Part shown: positions 25,224-36,600 of the stretch, piece after piece
How positions within the stretch are numbered: position 1 is the first letter of the stretch
Layout: each line of letters opens with the position of its first letter
Assembly (NCBI GenBank): GCA_036785325.1
Contig: JAXIVH010000008.1
Span: 6,925,694 to 6,989,693, forward strand
DNA length: 64,000 nucleotides
Source of the DNA: Urophycis tenuis
Lineage: Eukaryota; Chordata; Actinopteri; Gadiformes; Phycidae
Direction of reading: 5' to 3'
Translations under genes and position numbers: made by a program
Notes under the pieces: model-generated
The model's input: the letters and a program-made list of their open reading frames with translations, nothing else
What the model was told of the DNA's origin: nothing
Database searches by the model: none

Positions 25224-28200
25224 GTTATTATTATGGGGTTACATGAAGGTCACAACTGTGTTGTGGGGAATTTTGAACATTTCCCCCCTTGAAAAAATGT
25301 CGGGTGATCCTGAATGTAACTCACACGATCCCATTCCCACTGCAAACAGGTCCTGGTAATTCTTGTTCCTGTGGACCACGAGCCTGCCATTAATGTCCAC
25401 GAATCCATTTGCTGACTTGTGCTAGTACGACGTAGAGTGGTGTGATAGTCGTGAGAGAACTGACCAGCAGAGGGCAGTAACCGACAGCCGTTTTGCTTTT
25501 TCATACTGGAACTTCCACAGAGGAAGAAGAGTTCCCTCCTGCTCTCTGAATTCGTCAGAGGCGTCCTCAAAGTACTTGAAGTCTGAAATGGGCATGACCG
25601 ACAAAGATGAATTGCAACTACATGAAAGCCATGAGACAAACATAAAAGATCAAATATGTGCATTTTTATTATTGAATGATTGCAAACGAATACCTTGTGC
25701 TATGTCATCAAATGTGTTTTGGTTGACCATCCGTTCAAAGATCTTGCCCACTTTGACCACTTTGTTGATGTCATCGCTCTATGGAGAGAATTGTTTTTAA
25801 ATCAATGTTAAAAATATTAATAACAAGTACATCATCAAATGCAAACCCATTCAGGGTGTATTCACTGTGGTGCCGCAGCAGATGAGCGTCAGCATCTTTA
25901 CCATCTAAACCCAAACACATTCAGGTGGACTCACCATGAAGACGAGACGACACATTTACCTGAGTCTCTGTCATCATCTGCTTCTTCTTCGATTTGTCCT
26001 CTTCCTTTTTAACCGAAGAGCCTTTCTGTTTCTCCTTGTTCTTCTCTTGCTTCTGCAACTCCTCCATGTAAGCGTCGTATATCACCCACTGCCCCGTGGG
26101 TTGGAAGAGAATGATTCACTCCTTGTAACGCCTTCTTAACCTGACCTTCTCCTTACAGGTAGGACACCAAGGCATCACCTCTTACAATGCATGGATGTCA
26201 CATTTTCTTTACTGTTACCTGATTGGCCGTAGCGGAGAAGTTGCATCTCGGAGGCGGTTCGGTCTGGCAACTTCTCTCCTATTGGTGGTTGATAATAAAA
26301 CACCTGTTGTTCAGATGTTTGCAGAGGAATGCTAACGCATTTATACAATGACTATTTAATCTCCACCTTAAGGGGCTGGACAGCCTTCTGGGGACACGGT
26401 AGTATGTGGTTATAGGGCATGCATTTGACTTTGAGCCAAAAGGTTCTGGGTTCAAATCCCAATGTCCAACCCTATCCCTAAACAGGACACCCAAGCCCTG
26501 CTCGCTCATCACTGACATGTACCTCAAAAGACGACAGTGCTTATCTTACGAGCCACAGACGTATGAATAGAGACAGCTCACAGAGAGCCATTGTCAAAAT
26601 ACATGTAAATATCATGCTTACGTTCAATTGCTGTTAGGTATATTTAAAGTTACAGAAAGGAAAACGTCAACAGATGGACAGTTATTTTTGAAAAAGAGCA
26701 TATAGCTATAGAGGTCATTCTCCATGCCAAGATGAAAAGAACTGTATTCCTCACTGAGAATGTTCTGGGTACAAACCCCAGTGTCCAACCCTATCTCTGA
26801 ACAGGATGTCAAAGCCCTGCCCGCTCATCACTGACATGTACCTCAAAGGACGACAGTGCTTATCTCATGACCTAACGTTCATTGGTAAACACGTGTCGTC
26901 ACATCAGCTGTGTGTGGCGAGTGTGCGATGCTGTTGCTCACCCTCAGGGGGTTATTCAGGGTCTGCGACGCCCGCTCGCTGAAGTTGAACTGGTTGGTGA
27001 GCTTCTGCTCCTTCTTGCCCGTCTTGGAGGCCACGCTGTCAGACCTGTCCTCCTCTCCTCCCTCCTCGGCTTCTCCTGCCTCCTCTGGAGGAGCGGCCTC
27101 CTCCTGTGTGAACACAGACGACGTGGACCGGCGGGGTTAAATCATCCTCCTCGCACGGTGCACTGACATTTAAGTGTGTTCACAAAGTTGTGGTTCAAAA
27201 CTCACAGTTATGGGAGTCTCTGGTATTTCCTCGTCCGGTTCCTCTTCTTCTTCAGCCTCAGCTGCAGGTTTCTCTGGGAAACAATGTAACATGTCCTTTG
27301 ATTTAAAACTTAAATATTGAAGACGTGTCGTTTAGTTGTATGTATACTTGGTATATTTCAAGACTGTATGTGCCTTGGCAAAAGGACAATAGTGCCACTT
27401 TGTGGCTGGAATTGTGTACTACACCACGAGACAAAAACAAACAGTATAATCTCTGGTGTTGGTAAATGCTGTCAGAGCAGAAACCCAAACTGAATTGCTA
27501 CATGTAGCGAAGACAATATAACAGAATAGAAAACAACATGATATTTATAATATAAATTAAACAATTATGATTTTCCAATTTTGTTTGTATAATTCCTTCT
27601 CAATAAGGCTTAGGTGGACAGCGATGGCTAAATGAATGCGACCGGTCCCTGTATTCACCCTCAGTATGGCCCTGTCTGGCCTGCTGTCTGCGGGCCTCGT
27701 CAGAATCAACGTGGAGCAGGTTGCCCTCCAGGACGAAGTGAACGGCCATCTGATCAACTCCACTGATGGGCTTGTAGGAGCGCTCCTACAGAAGCACCGC
27801 AAGCCACAGACACATGAATAGAGAGAGAGAGCTCACAGAGAGCCATTGTCATGTAAATATCATGCTCACGTTCAACTGCTGTTTATTTAGAGTTACAGAA
27901 AGGAAAACGTCAACAGATGGACAGTTGTTTTCGATAAAGGGCATATAGCAATATAGGTCATTCTCCATGCCAATATTATTCCTCACTGAGAATGTAAGGA
28001 ACAGTAAATGTAATCAAGGAACAGTAAAAGTAATCAATTTGTAACATCTATTGTTTAGATACTATGACTGTGATTCACATCATATTTCATTCCTTGCATC
28101 CCTATGAATATTGAAGCCTATGGAGCCTCAGAGGTTGTTACCTTGAAGCTGTAGCGCACAATATTTTGAGGCGCATGCGGGTTATTTGCAGTCAAAATCT

Positions 28201-28588
28201 TAGTGAATTCCTCCTTCAGCTCCTGTTGTGACCATGTTGGACCCACGGGGGACATTAAGAGGGAAGAATAAGACAAAGTGAAAGGAATTTGGGAATCAAA
28301 ATAAAGTAGCCATGTCATACAAACATTAACAACCTGTAAACAAGCAGCATTTTATTCAAATTTATTTAATGTTTACTATGTTGTTGACCTGCCTGTGGAC
28401 TACAGATGTGAATTAGCCTCTTGCCTGACTCTGACATATTGACATTTTTATATTTAAGTGTGGAGAAAAATGTGTACTGATGTGTCCCTGCAAATAAATA
28501 TTTAACAAAATGAAATGAATGAATGTTCACTTGCAATGAATAGCCTAACCCTAACCCTAAAACCAAAAAATAGAACTAATAATTCTAA

Positions 28589-28638
<50 letters not shown>

Positions 28639-28937
28639 TAATGATGGTGATGATGATGACCATGCTCCTATTTGTTGTACGTCTTGGCACTTTAATCGCT
28701 TTTTGTAACTTGGCACTTGGCACAGTCACAGATGTTGTATACTAGAAATGGTTAACCTAGCAATTGAAATGCTTGAAACTTGTTCGTGACTTTCTTGCTG
28801 TATTAGCAGCAATGAAATGTTTCACCTTCTTATGACAAATGTACTCTTTGTAAGTCGCTTTGGATAAAAGCGTCTGCTAAATGCCCTAAATGTAAATGTA
28901 AATGATGACGACGATGAAGATGATGATGATGATGATG

Positions 28938-29020
<83 letters not shown>

Positions 29021-29568
29021 CACTTTCAACACATTAAAGTGGCTTTCCTTGTTTGTGCAGCTGTATGAAACTCGCCCTGGGACCTCAACTTGTCCTCACC
29101 TCCTCAGTGAGCTCCAGCTGGTCTGGGGGCTTAATCAAAGCCTTTCCTTGGGCCCACTCGTCCCACCCATCCCCCTGGTCCACCCCGTCCTCTTCATCCT
29201 GCCAAACGAAGAGCAGTTTCATAGATGAGTGAGGGGACATTGTTTTTCCAGTCAGTTGGTGTTAGCAGTCTGCTGGTCAACTAGTAGTCGGTCAGTTGTG
29301 ACCTACTGGGTCACTCTGCTGTGGCAGTAGGTCACTCTGCTGTGACCTACCTTTTTCTTACTGGCGGGTTTGGTAACCTTTTGGCCTGCACCTGCAGGCT
29401 TTTGCAATTGGACATTTGGCCCCTGAAAAAAACAAAACAACAATATATAGGGAGAGATATTTTCTCTCTGTCGGTTGACATTTTGGCTCCGTCAGGAGCT
29501 GTTAGTCACGTTTGATTTCGCTGAACCTAACTTACCTTCTTGGACTTTACAGTTGTTGGCACGGGCAT
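17039..29568 (-). CDS. dnai1: Dynein axonemal intermediate chain 1 (3' end missing)
   Basis: Outer-arm dynein intermediate chain of motile cilia and sperm flagella; human loss causes primary ciliary dyskinesia. Eighteen exons splice in consistent phase: 29568-29536, 29422-29351, 29198-29100, 28222-28142, 27785-27659, 27273-27206, 27103-26942, 26278-26219, 26088-25960, 25778-25694, 25582-25465, 25368-25325, 25010-24739, 23901-23812, 23264-23177, 22027-21948, 19401-19253, 17138-17039, giving 619 codons. Diagnostic stretches include ELKEEFTKILTANNPHAPQ, LTNQFNFSERASQT, CNFSATANQ, GTLLPLWKFQ, GMLLLYTLKN, SGKHTDPVWQVRWQ, DGRVVSWTLIK, GTEEGKIHK, VFMSCSSDWTVKIWDHTVR and FAAVTTDGK. The WD repeats run from about residue 340. 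The last exon found ends at GK, where the human protein (699 aa) has about 90 more residues. Those were not found before the KIAA1671-like gene. Reading through the final donor would add 42 residues and stop at 16911. The gene is divergent from fam219a. Confidence 0.95.
17796..17838. repeat. (GT)n microsatellite
   Basis: About 42 bp of pure GT in the dnai1 intron between the exons at 17138 and 19253. The rest of that intron (17139-19252) has GC-rich parts at 17400-17640 but no exon I recognise. Confidence 0.97.
19494..19600. repeat. (GT)n microsatellite
   Basis: GT with GC interruptions, then pure GT, about 90 bp upstream (on the minus strand) of the dnai1 exon at 19401. Confidence 0.97.
19850..20460. 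promoter_or_regulatory. CpG-rich island inside a dnai1 intron, candidate promoter
   Basis: A CpG- and GC-rich block lies in otherwise AT-leaning intronic DNA between dnai1 exons 19401 and 21948. It includes CGACCGACCG, GGCGCGCTCGATGGCGGGCG and CTGCGGCGACAG segments and several poly-C runs. No conserved coding exon is visible. It lies upstream of the KIAA1671-like gene on the same strand and could hold its promoter or an untranslated first exon, but it might be mere GC-rich repeat DNA. Confidence 0.35.
20299..20388. repeat. Poly-C tracts
   Basis: C-runs of about 16 (near 20300) and about 28 with one A (near 20358-20387). These are G-runs on the dnai1 sense strand, with potential to form G-quadruplexes and to stall polymerases. 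Confidence 0.95.
20480..20724. repeat. Long (GT)n microsatellite
   Basis: About 240 bp of GT with periodic CT substitutions in a dnai1 intron. Confidence 0.97.
21310..21424. repeat. (GA)n and (CA)n microsatellites
   Basis: GA repeats (about 21313-21364), then CA repeats (about 21393-21422), 30 bp apart in a dnai1 intron. 22028-23176 and the rest of this intron show no other exon. Confidence 0.97.
23286..23735. repeat. Large compound CA/CG microsatellite with internal duplication
   Basis: 450 bp of alternating purine-pyrimidine DNA (CA, CACG, CGCG runs) directly upstream of the dnai1 exon 23264-23177. It is (UG)n in the pre-mRNA. A block containing ACGTCTCACGACACACAC, a (CG)5-6 run and CACGTCTCACGTCACGCAC occurs twice, near 23400 and 23593, showing duplication of about 190 bp. 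Confidence 0.95.
24554..24712. repeat. (CA)n microsatellite
   Basis: CA with CACG interruptions, about 160 bp, just downstream (minus strand) of the donor of the dnai1 exon 25010-24739; (UG)n in the transcript. Confidence 0.97.
25098..25232. repeat. Run of trinucleotide repeats
   Basis: Successive ATG, TTG, TTC, ATC and ATT triplet repeats over 135 bp in the intron between dnai1 exons 25325 and 25010, each block apparently derived from its neighbour by substitution. Confidence 0.95.
26385..26880 (+). mobile_element. tRNA-derived SINE copies flanking a second repeat unit
   Basis: 26385-26560 has tRNA-like promoter boxes (a TATGTGGTTATAGGGC A-box region and a GGTTCTGGGTTCAAATCCC B box) and a body ending TGACATGTACCTCAAAAGACG. 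A second body copy lies at 26760-26870 with a CTGGGTACAAACCCC B box. Between them (26556-26765) lies another unit, repeated at 27800-28000. All of this is in one dnai1 intron. Confidence 0.75.
27800..28000 (+). repeat. Second copy of the 26556-26765 repeat unit
   Basis: Matches the earlier unit through GAGCTCACAGAGAGCCATTG, CATGTAAATATCATGCT, AAAACGTCAACAGATGGACA and GTCATTCTCCATGCCAA. Its edge is within about 15 bp of the acceptor of the dnai1 exon at 27785. Confidence 0.85.
28542..28564. repeat. Short interstitial telomere-like repeat
   Basis: CCTAACCCTAACCCTAA, about three copies of the vertebrate telomere unit, in a dnai1 intron. Confidence 0.8.
28588..28636. repeat. (AAT)n microsatellite
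   Basis: About 16 AAT units followed by GATGGTGATGATG, immediately left of a family A repeat copy. Confidence 0.97.
28684..28905 (+). repeat. Interspersed repeat, family A, copy 2
   Basis: The best-preserved copy of the unit seen at 2925-3172 and 44100-44306. It shares GCAATTGAAATGCTTGAAA, CTTATGACAAATGTACTC and the GGATAAAAGCGTCTGC tail. Confidence 0.85.
28920..29022. repeat. (ATG)n/(ATA)n microsatellite
   Basis: About 100 bp of ATG then ATA triplets following the family A repeat, in a dnai1 intron. Confidence 0.97.
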
Positions 29569-29695
29569 GGCGTTAAAAATGTATAGCCACTATTCCCCGT
29601 TCATAAAAATATTGTAAAGAAAAAAAGTTTGAGTGGGTTCACTTCAAACGTACTGGCAGTCTAATGAGCTGTTCTCCAGCGCAGTGTGTACGTCC

Positions 29696-29709
29696 GTTAC
29701 CATGTCGAC
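29696..29709 (-). promoter_or_regulatory. Candidate RFX X-box of dnai1
   Basis: On the minus strand GTCGACATGGTAAC, 128 bp upstream of the dnai1 ATG. It fits the degenerate X-box GTNNCC-AT-RGYAAC at all but one position, with a perfect second half. RFX control of axonemal dynein genes is established knowledge; occupancy here is inference. Confidence 0.5.
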
Positions 29710-30392
29710 TCGTCTCATGACCGACCGCCTGGGGCGGGATGCTCCAAATGAGCGTTATTGGCGAGAGGGAGGGCGGGACTTCCAGTCCCATGGGTTAACG
29801 GCTGTGGTTTAGGCCGAGAACGGAGAAAGGAAGAGTTATGATAGAGTGATAATCCTCTTCGTTAAAAAATGTGTCATGTATTGGTTTGTAAAAATGTTCG
29901 TCAGAGCTCCATATCTATTCTCATTGGCGTTGTTGTTCTTGTTATTCTTGTCATGTCCCTCCGGGCTGTTAACTGGCGTAAACAATTCACAGATAGTAAA
30001 ATACCGGAAACTGAATTGCGGTGGACCGGGTTAACGCTAACAATACAGGATCCTCTCTCATACTAACTAAACATGACGCAGTACCACTATGCAGTGGCAC
30101 CCGTTTTTAGTATTTCTTCTATATTGTAGTACTTATATGTCGTGTCATGAAGGAATCCGTTATTTATTTCGCGTTGTTTGTATACACCACTATCTAATAC
30201 ATGGAAATTATTATCTAAACATATGTAGTGCAACAATGGCTGTGGATGTACACACAATAATAACAGCATCGAAGGACTGTGTTATTTCACACTCAATCCA
30301 AATGCTTAAGCCTGCATTTACTTCCCTCATTCTGCTCGTTGTTGTCTTTCCACTGTATTGCTGTTATTCTAGCGTTAGAACGAGACCTCCTC

Positions 30393-30458
30393 TGTGACCA
30401 ATCACAAAGGAGATCTTATTTCAATGTTGGAATAAGATCTCGTCCGTGATTGGTCACA
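30393..30458. promoter_or_regulatory. 66 bp inverted repeat with paired CCAAT boxes
   Basis: Two 32 bp arms (30393-30424 and 30427-30458) are inverted copies with four mismatches and a 2 bp centre. Each arm carries GTGACCAATCAC, so CCAAT boxes face each other at 30398 and 30453 and mirror the divergent promoter. It could bind NF-Y or be a small inverted-repeat element. Confidence 0.6.
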
Positions 30459-30650
30459 TCGATATTCTGTAACCCGGAAGTAGGGCGGTGCTGCTGTTGA
30501 GCTGTCGAGTCACCTCTGCCAGGTTGGAGGAAAACAAACTGTCTGGTATAATGCGAAATAACGGGAGATCCTGCACATCAAATCCAAACCAGGGCGTGTA
30601 GAAACCTTGTTTTGAAAACAGGTCCAACTTATCAGCAGTGCTTCGCGAAA

Positions 30651-33600
30651 ATGATGGAGGAAATCGACCGGTTCCAAGTGCCTCCAGTCAACGGAGAGAC
30701 GCAGCCTCTGGTGAGCAGACGAGACGTTTCCATCACATCATTTTCTCCGATGATATGAATGTGAATCATATCGTTTGGATGACATGGTTGGTCATGTGAG
30801 TTTCTGTTCCCTTATCTTACGTGTGAGAGACCGTCGAGAGCAGTTCTGCTGTGCTGTAGAGCAGCGACTGTACGGGCTGGCTGTATGTTACTGTCATTAT
30901 GATGACGTTTGACTCGATTATTCACCTGCTCAGTGAAATACGGGGAGTGTAGCTGTATTGTCAAATCTTCTATGTGTCCATCTACAATTCTAGCTGCCTG
31001 TTCTCGACTACGGATCGGCATCTGGCAGAACGGTGACTGTGGTGATGAAATCCTTACTAGTTGGTTTCTGTCCCAGCCGAGACTGCGGACTATTGCCTTG
31101 GCGGCTGACCAGAGGACAGGCCTAGTACTATCTGAGCATGGTCACGTTGAATAGGTACATATGTGCTCACCAAAACACATGAGGCACGATCCCAAATGGT
31201 CTATTCTTTTCAGCATCATCTCAGTGACTATGGGTCAGTTGCATGTAGGCCTCTCCTCCATCCAGGCCCTGTTCTCCATCCTCCATCCTTCATCCTTCAT
31301 CCCAAACAGCTGTCCCTCTCATGGTGTTGGCCCAAGGGCTGCTCGGTGCTTATCTCCGTGTCCAGGCTTGTTGAGGCAGGAGTCTCCGAGCAATGCAGGA
31401 CATTTTTCTTCATGATGCAGGAGCATCTTGCTGTTTTAATCAGATTACTCCGGTTTCCTCTACGGTGTGCTAATGTGATGTTAGTTAGAGATGACTTTAT
31501 TCTGAATTATTTACTTGAGGATGCTATTCAAAACATAATAGTACTAAAATCCACTCATTCCCCATCCTATTTGTTATGGTATTATCATTCTGGAAATATC
31601 GATCGGTGCTGTGTTTTCTTTCACTAATCATTAAATATGTTTTTGCTCTCAGTCTACATTGGTCAGGTGTAATCTGACAAGCCCTTTGTACTGACATAAC
31701 TCGAACTGCAAATCTATTTGATGAAGGAAGTGGGCATGCACCAATGCTGGATAATCCTATTTGATGTCAAGGGAACAGATAATGGAACAAGTTCATGTTA
31801 GTACATGGAGGTGTGCCATTTTCCCGTGGATCCCTGTCCAATCCTGTTACTTGGCTTGTGTATTAAATTACATTAAATCAGTAAGTCATCAACAGTTTGA
31901 TGCACACGCGATGATAAAGCACATGTCAACCACGCTGTGCGAGCTGGTTCTGAAATAAGATACACTTGTCTACTTGATGAGACAAGTGTACTACACACTC
32001 GTGTATTGGTGTAGTGTTATTGGAACACGACACAGTCAAGTGTGATAGCCTTGTAAGGTCACATTAATCGGATGGATATGGTTCGTGCTTGTGTGACAGT
32101 GGGATCGCCTTTTGTTTATATTCTAGCTCCTGTTGTCATTCCTATTGACAACGCATTAGTCCCTTGATGGTCCCCTGATCTCCATGATACCAGTCTCCTA
32201 TTGGCCAGGGGCAATCTGTGATGTGTAATCCCACCAATCGGCTGCTGTCCACTGCGTCAGCAGCACAGTGCCTCTCCATCATAGTTGGTCGTAAAACAGC
32301 CCACCGTGTCGGCTGATGGAAGCGGACATACGGAGAGGTTGCTTCCTCAATCATTGTGTAACGTTGCGTGCGTGTGTGCACACACGCACACGAGCACGGG
32401 GATTTTGCATATATATATATATATATATATCTGTCTCTGTCTATATATATATTCTGTCTCTCTCTGTCTATATATGTATATATGGCCATGTGCTTAAGAC
32501 AGTTGTTCTGATGTCCTGAAGGTCAGAGCTGATTGCAGATTCCCAATCAGTGTTTTTGGATCAGATGGAAGCAGTGCCCAGTCACCCAGGTGTCCCCTTT
32601 CAGAGCGAAGGATCGACGTAGCGATCCCTCCTCGCATCTTATGCAGTTATTGGGTTTACGAAACCTACGGCAACAGTGTCATCAGTTATTGTGAACCTGT
32701 CACTCCTCTGTCCTCCGGGCCAGCACAGAGAAGACGCAGGCCTGTTGTCCCCCTCCGCACATTATTTCATTGTTTTATATGAATGCACGTTTGACCATTT
32801 CTACTGCTATGATAAAATATTCCCTCGTCTCCAGCGCCGGCCACACGCCGTTGTCACGGGTCCCAGAAGCCCGTCACTAACCCACCAACAGCTCCCAGAA
32901 TAGAGCCTCTATTGCTTTTGATATTTCCTGTTAAAGGACGCCGGTGGATCCCTTGTTGATGACCTCATTGATGCCGAATCCCCTTTTCATCATTCGGCGG
33001 CGCGGGCTCTGATAAAAGCTCCCGTGGCTGTTGTTCTCCAAACGGACCCAAAACCTCCGCCTGCAGTGCGTGTGTGTGTGTGGGGGGGGGGAGCAGCAGG
33101 GAAGAAGAGCGATTTGCGTTGCGCCGTATGCCTAATGATCCAAGGGAAGTGCCTATCTGTCACCGGCGCCATGAAAGGCTCCACGTCTGGAGGGGAGGCT
33201 CTTTCAGGGAGACCCCCCCCCACCGCGTGCACCTCCTCTCTCCGGCTCTCCTCCTCTCGAGGTCCCCCCCATCGTCTCCTCGCCGGCTCCCATTTGTTGT
33301 CTGAGTGCGTGGAGCGGGGGGCCGCGCCGTGTGATGCCTCTGTTGTTGTTGTTGTTGTGTTCACTGGATCGGGCGGCGGCGCCCGTAGCCGCCACGCAAT
33401 CTCCCGATCATCTCTGGGAAGAGTATGGATCGAAATGGTCGCCGGCGGCTCTGATGACTCTGGTGTCACGACGTCATCACAAGCCACGGCGGGGCATGCC
33501 GGTCGCTGCTCTTTTCGCAGCGGGCCGCTGTTGTTCGGATGGATGAATGAATGAATGCGTGAAAGGAAATTAGATTCGACGCACAGTTCTCTGTTGGTTA

Positions 33601-36600
33601 TTATTTGTAATTACTGTAATTGCTCGACACGTTCATTTGCCATCAGGGCCCTGTGTGATTTGGTTTTATTTGGTGTATGCCGTCATTCTGTCTGACGTTG
33701 GCAGCAAAAACAGATTTTAGGTCCATATCTGCATCTTAAGCCTCTGTCTAATCCTCCGAACAATATTTTGCTTTTCGAGTGATTAATGACATTGCCTTTA
33801 AAAGAATTGTGTTGATTACAAACGATGAATCTCTGTAGCCTGTCTCAGTCTAATTTGTGCCGTCTGGATGTTCTCTGAATAAATTAGTGGTTCATGTTTT
33901 AAGCCGCGGCGTCACAGCCGTGTCATGGAGTGCCTTTGTTGCCTTTTTCTCTTCTGGGACCCCAGCGTCTGATTTATCCCAGTGAATGCAGGCTAATTGT
34001 GAGGCTGCGCCTGGAAGCCTTTTCCCCATGTGGCCCTGTGGAGTCCTCCCCGTGTGCAACAAGAGCCGGCCTGTGGGCTAAACATAATGCGGGCCTCTGT
34101 TGGTGGAGCAGGCCGAGGCCCAGGCCAACGTAGCCCCAGACCCAGCGCCCTGTACGTCAGGAAACCTCCCTTTCAACAGAACCCCCCTCTGTTCTCCCAC
34201 GACCTCGCCCCTCTTGTGTTGTCAGCGCGGGATGAGAGGCCGGTGAACCCTCCTCTCTCTCTCTCTCTGGGCTCTCTGGGTCTGCCGACCCCTGGCAGCC
34301 GCGGTGGCTTACTATAGTCCTTCTGGGGAGAGGGATGCTAGCAGGGCTTCAATAGAGGCTCCCGCTACACGCTGTGTTCAGGGTTGAATAGGGTTCAACC
34401 TTGAATAGACCATAACCTGCAAATGCCGTTGCCATTACTCCCGTTAAGGATGTAAGTGAACATTGATGGAATAAAATGGAATGTCATCTATGAATGTATA
34501 CTATGTCGGCGGCATGAAGTTATACTATGGTATGGCTTGTTACAAACAGGTCATGTTTAATCAGAGCTGCTGAGCATTCCTGTCACACTCTGTTTTTCTT
34601 TCAGGACCCTGCAGCATCTTCCACCTCAGAGGCAGACTCTGACACCAGGGAGGGAGAGACGGTGGCCATGAACTACAAGCCTTCGCCACTGCAAGTTCAA
34701 ATAGGTACTACAACCCCCACAATGCATAAATCATACCTCAGAGAGTGTCAAGGCTAGTAAAGAGTTTGTGCCTCTCGCCTTATTAGAAGGACACAGTTGG
34801 TAATGCAGTTTTAAAATCATATTTTGTATATAAGGTGGTGCGGGTACATGTGGTTTGGTGTATTCCAGCAAGTCATGTATAAAAAATAACTGTTTGTTGT
34901 AAATGCTAAATATTTAATGGTGAATATATCATATTCGACCTGCTAGCTGGAAATCTGGGGGTCCATTTGACTATTAAAAGCAGCAAACGCATATTACGAA
35001 AACAGACAAATTCAATGACTATCGATCCACATGCTCATGCAGTCCACCATCTTGAGTGGCTCGATCAATAGTGAGTTGTTCAGCTCAGTTTGAGCCGAGG
35101 CTCTTTCTGTGCTAGCCTGTTAGATTAAAACACCCAGAGTGGACAGGTTGAAGTTAAGTCATTGTTTAGAAGACGGACTCACACGTTTTCCTCACCCAGT
35201 CTTTAGCCCTCTTTTATATCGGTGCCTGGACTGGATTAAGTCATGTCAGCAATAAGATGCATTAATATAAAGCACGGTGGCATGCCGCATTGGGGAGACA
35301 TTACAGTAGAGAAGTCCCAGGTAAACTGGTTTGCATTGATTGTCGTGCAATATGGCCATTCATACAAGCACTATACATACTCAATATGTCTGCTTTGTCA
35401 GGAAAGTGGGCAGGATAGCCTAGTGCAGTGGTTCCCAAACTTTTTGTGCCCAAGGCACACCAAAGGACAAGTAAAAATCTCAAGGCACACCTATTGTGCA
35501 AAATAGCATTTATATCACGTATTATTACTCATATAATTTAAAATATCTGTAAATGTGCATTGTTATTTTATTAATGCCAAAGAAATTGTGACAAAGACTC
35601 ATTACTCATGAAATATTTATTAACAAAATATTTCAAAAATGTATTCGAAACTTTATCAAATTAGGCTTCATCAACGCAGCAACACAAAAAAAGATAAATG
35701 AAGAAAAATGAGGCAAGAATTAAAAGAAATGTTTTTAGGTATATAGCTTGCCTCTCTCTGTATTATGAATTGAGTCCATACAAAGTATTGATAAACTAAA
35801 TTAAATAATAATTATTTTTGTGTAGTTGTATATTGCAATAATAATGTATGTTTGTCACAAAATCCCACGGCACACCTGGAGTTGCCTCACGGCACACCGT
35901 TTGTGAGCCAATAGCCTAGTGGTTAGGATGTTCCCATTCCCATGCGAAATGCAACGGGTTCAATTCCCAATTGGACGCAGCCTACCAGTATCCTTGAGCA
36001 AGAGGCGTCACCCTAGCCCCCGGTTAGGGTTAGGACTTTGTAATTTATAATTTCCATTTTCCAATTTTGTAAAACAACTGCAAGGAAAAAAATAAGGAAC
36101 TGCAAGAGCAGTGGGGAGGCTCTTGGGATATCGCGTGGGGTGTTAACCGACGATGTCATATCCTGTGGCTGCTCAGAGAAACAGAGGGATCTGGCCAGGA
36201 AGGGCTCCGTGAAGAACGGCACGATGGGAAGCCCCGTGAACCAGCAGCCCAAGAAGAACGCCAGGACAAGGTAAAGACTGGGGCCCTGTGTCTACCACTG
36301 CGCAGCCAACGCACTGCCACACCACAGCAGGACAGAACTTTGAGAAGGCTCAGATGCAAAAGCTGCTCCACAACACCGGAGGCCCTCATTATTATTTTTC
36401 CGCCAACCCACCTGGGAAGCCGTCTCCTTCCTGATGTAATCACAGCACACACGCGGCGGGCGCCACTCTTTCACAAGGCTCAGGATTTCTGAGTGTAAAC
36501 AATAATTGGGATTCTGTTGTGATTGCTGGACGAGTGGGGACGCGAAAGGCAGCCCTGCAATGGTGGGCCTTTTAAAGAAGGGAGGATTAGCTGCCCCCAC

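Larger units (their letters stand above)
29569..30650. promoter_or_regulatory. Head-to-head intergenic region of dnai1 and fam219a
   Basis: The dnai1 ATG (minus) and the fam219a ATG (plus) are 1082 bp apart with opposite orientation, so both promoters lie here. It contains a candidate X-box close to dnai1 and a CCAAT-bearing inverted repeat on the fam219a side. The last 170 bp before the fam219a ATG is a likely 5' UTR. Confidence 0.7.

Noticed and set aside
26385..26535. Possible tRNA gene
   Set aside because: A- and B-box-like motifs are present but no cloverleaf with matching acceptor stem. The sequence is repeated nearby and continues as a SINE body.
33024..33554. A 176-codon plus-strand frame in fam219a intron 1
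   Set aside because: Its CpG-rich composition explains the lack of stops, and overlapping frames on both strands are equally open. There is no recognisable domain or splice context.
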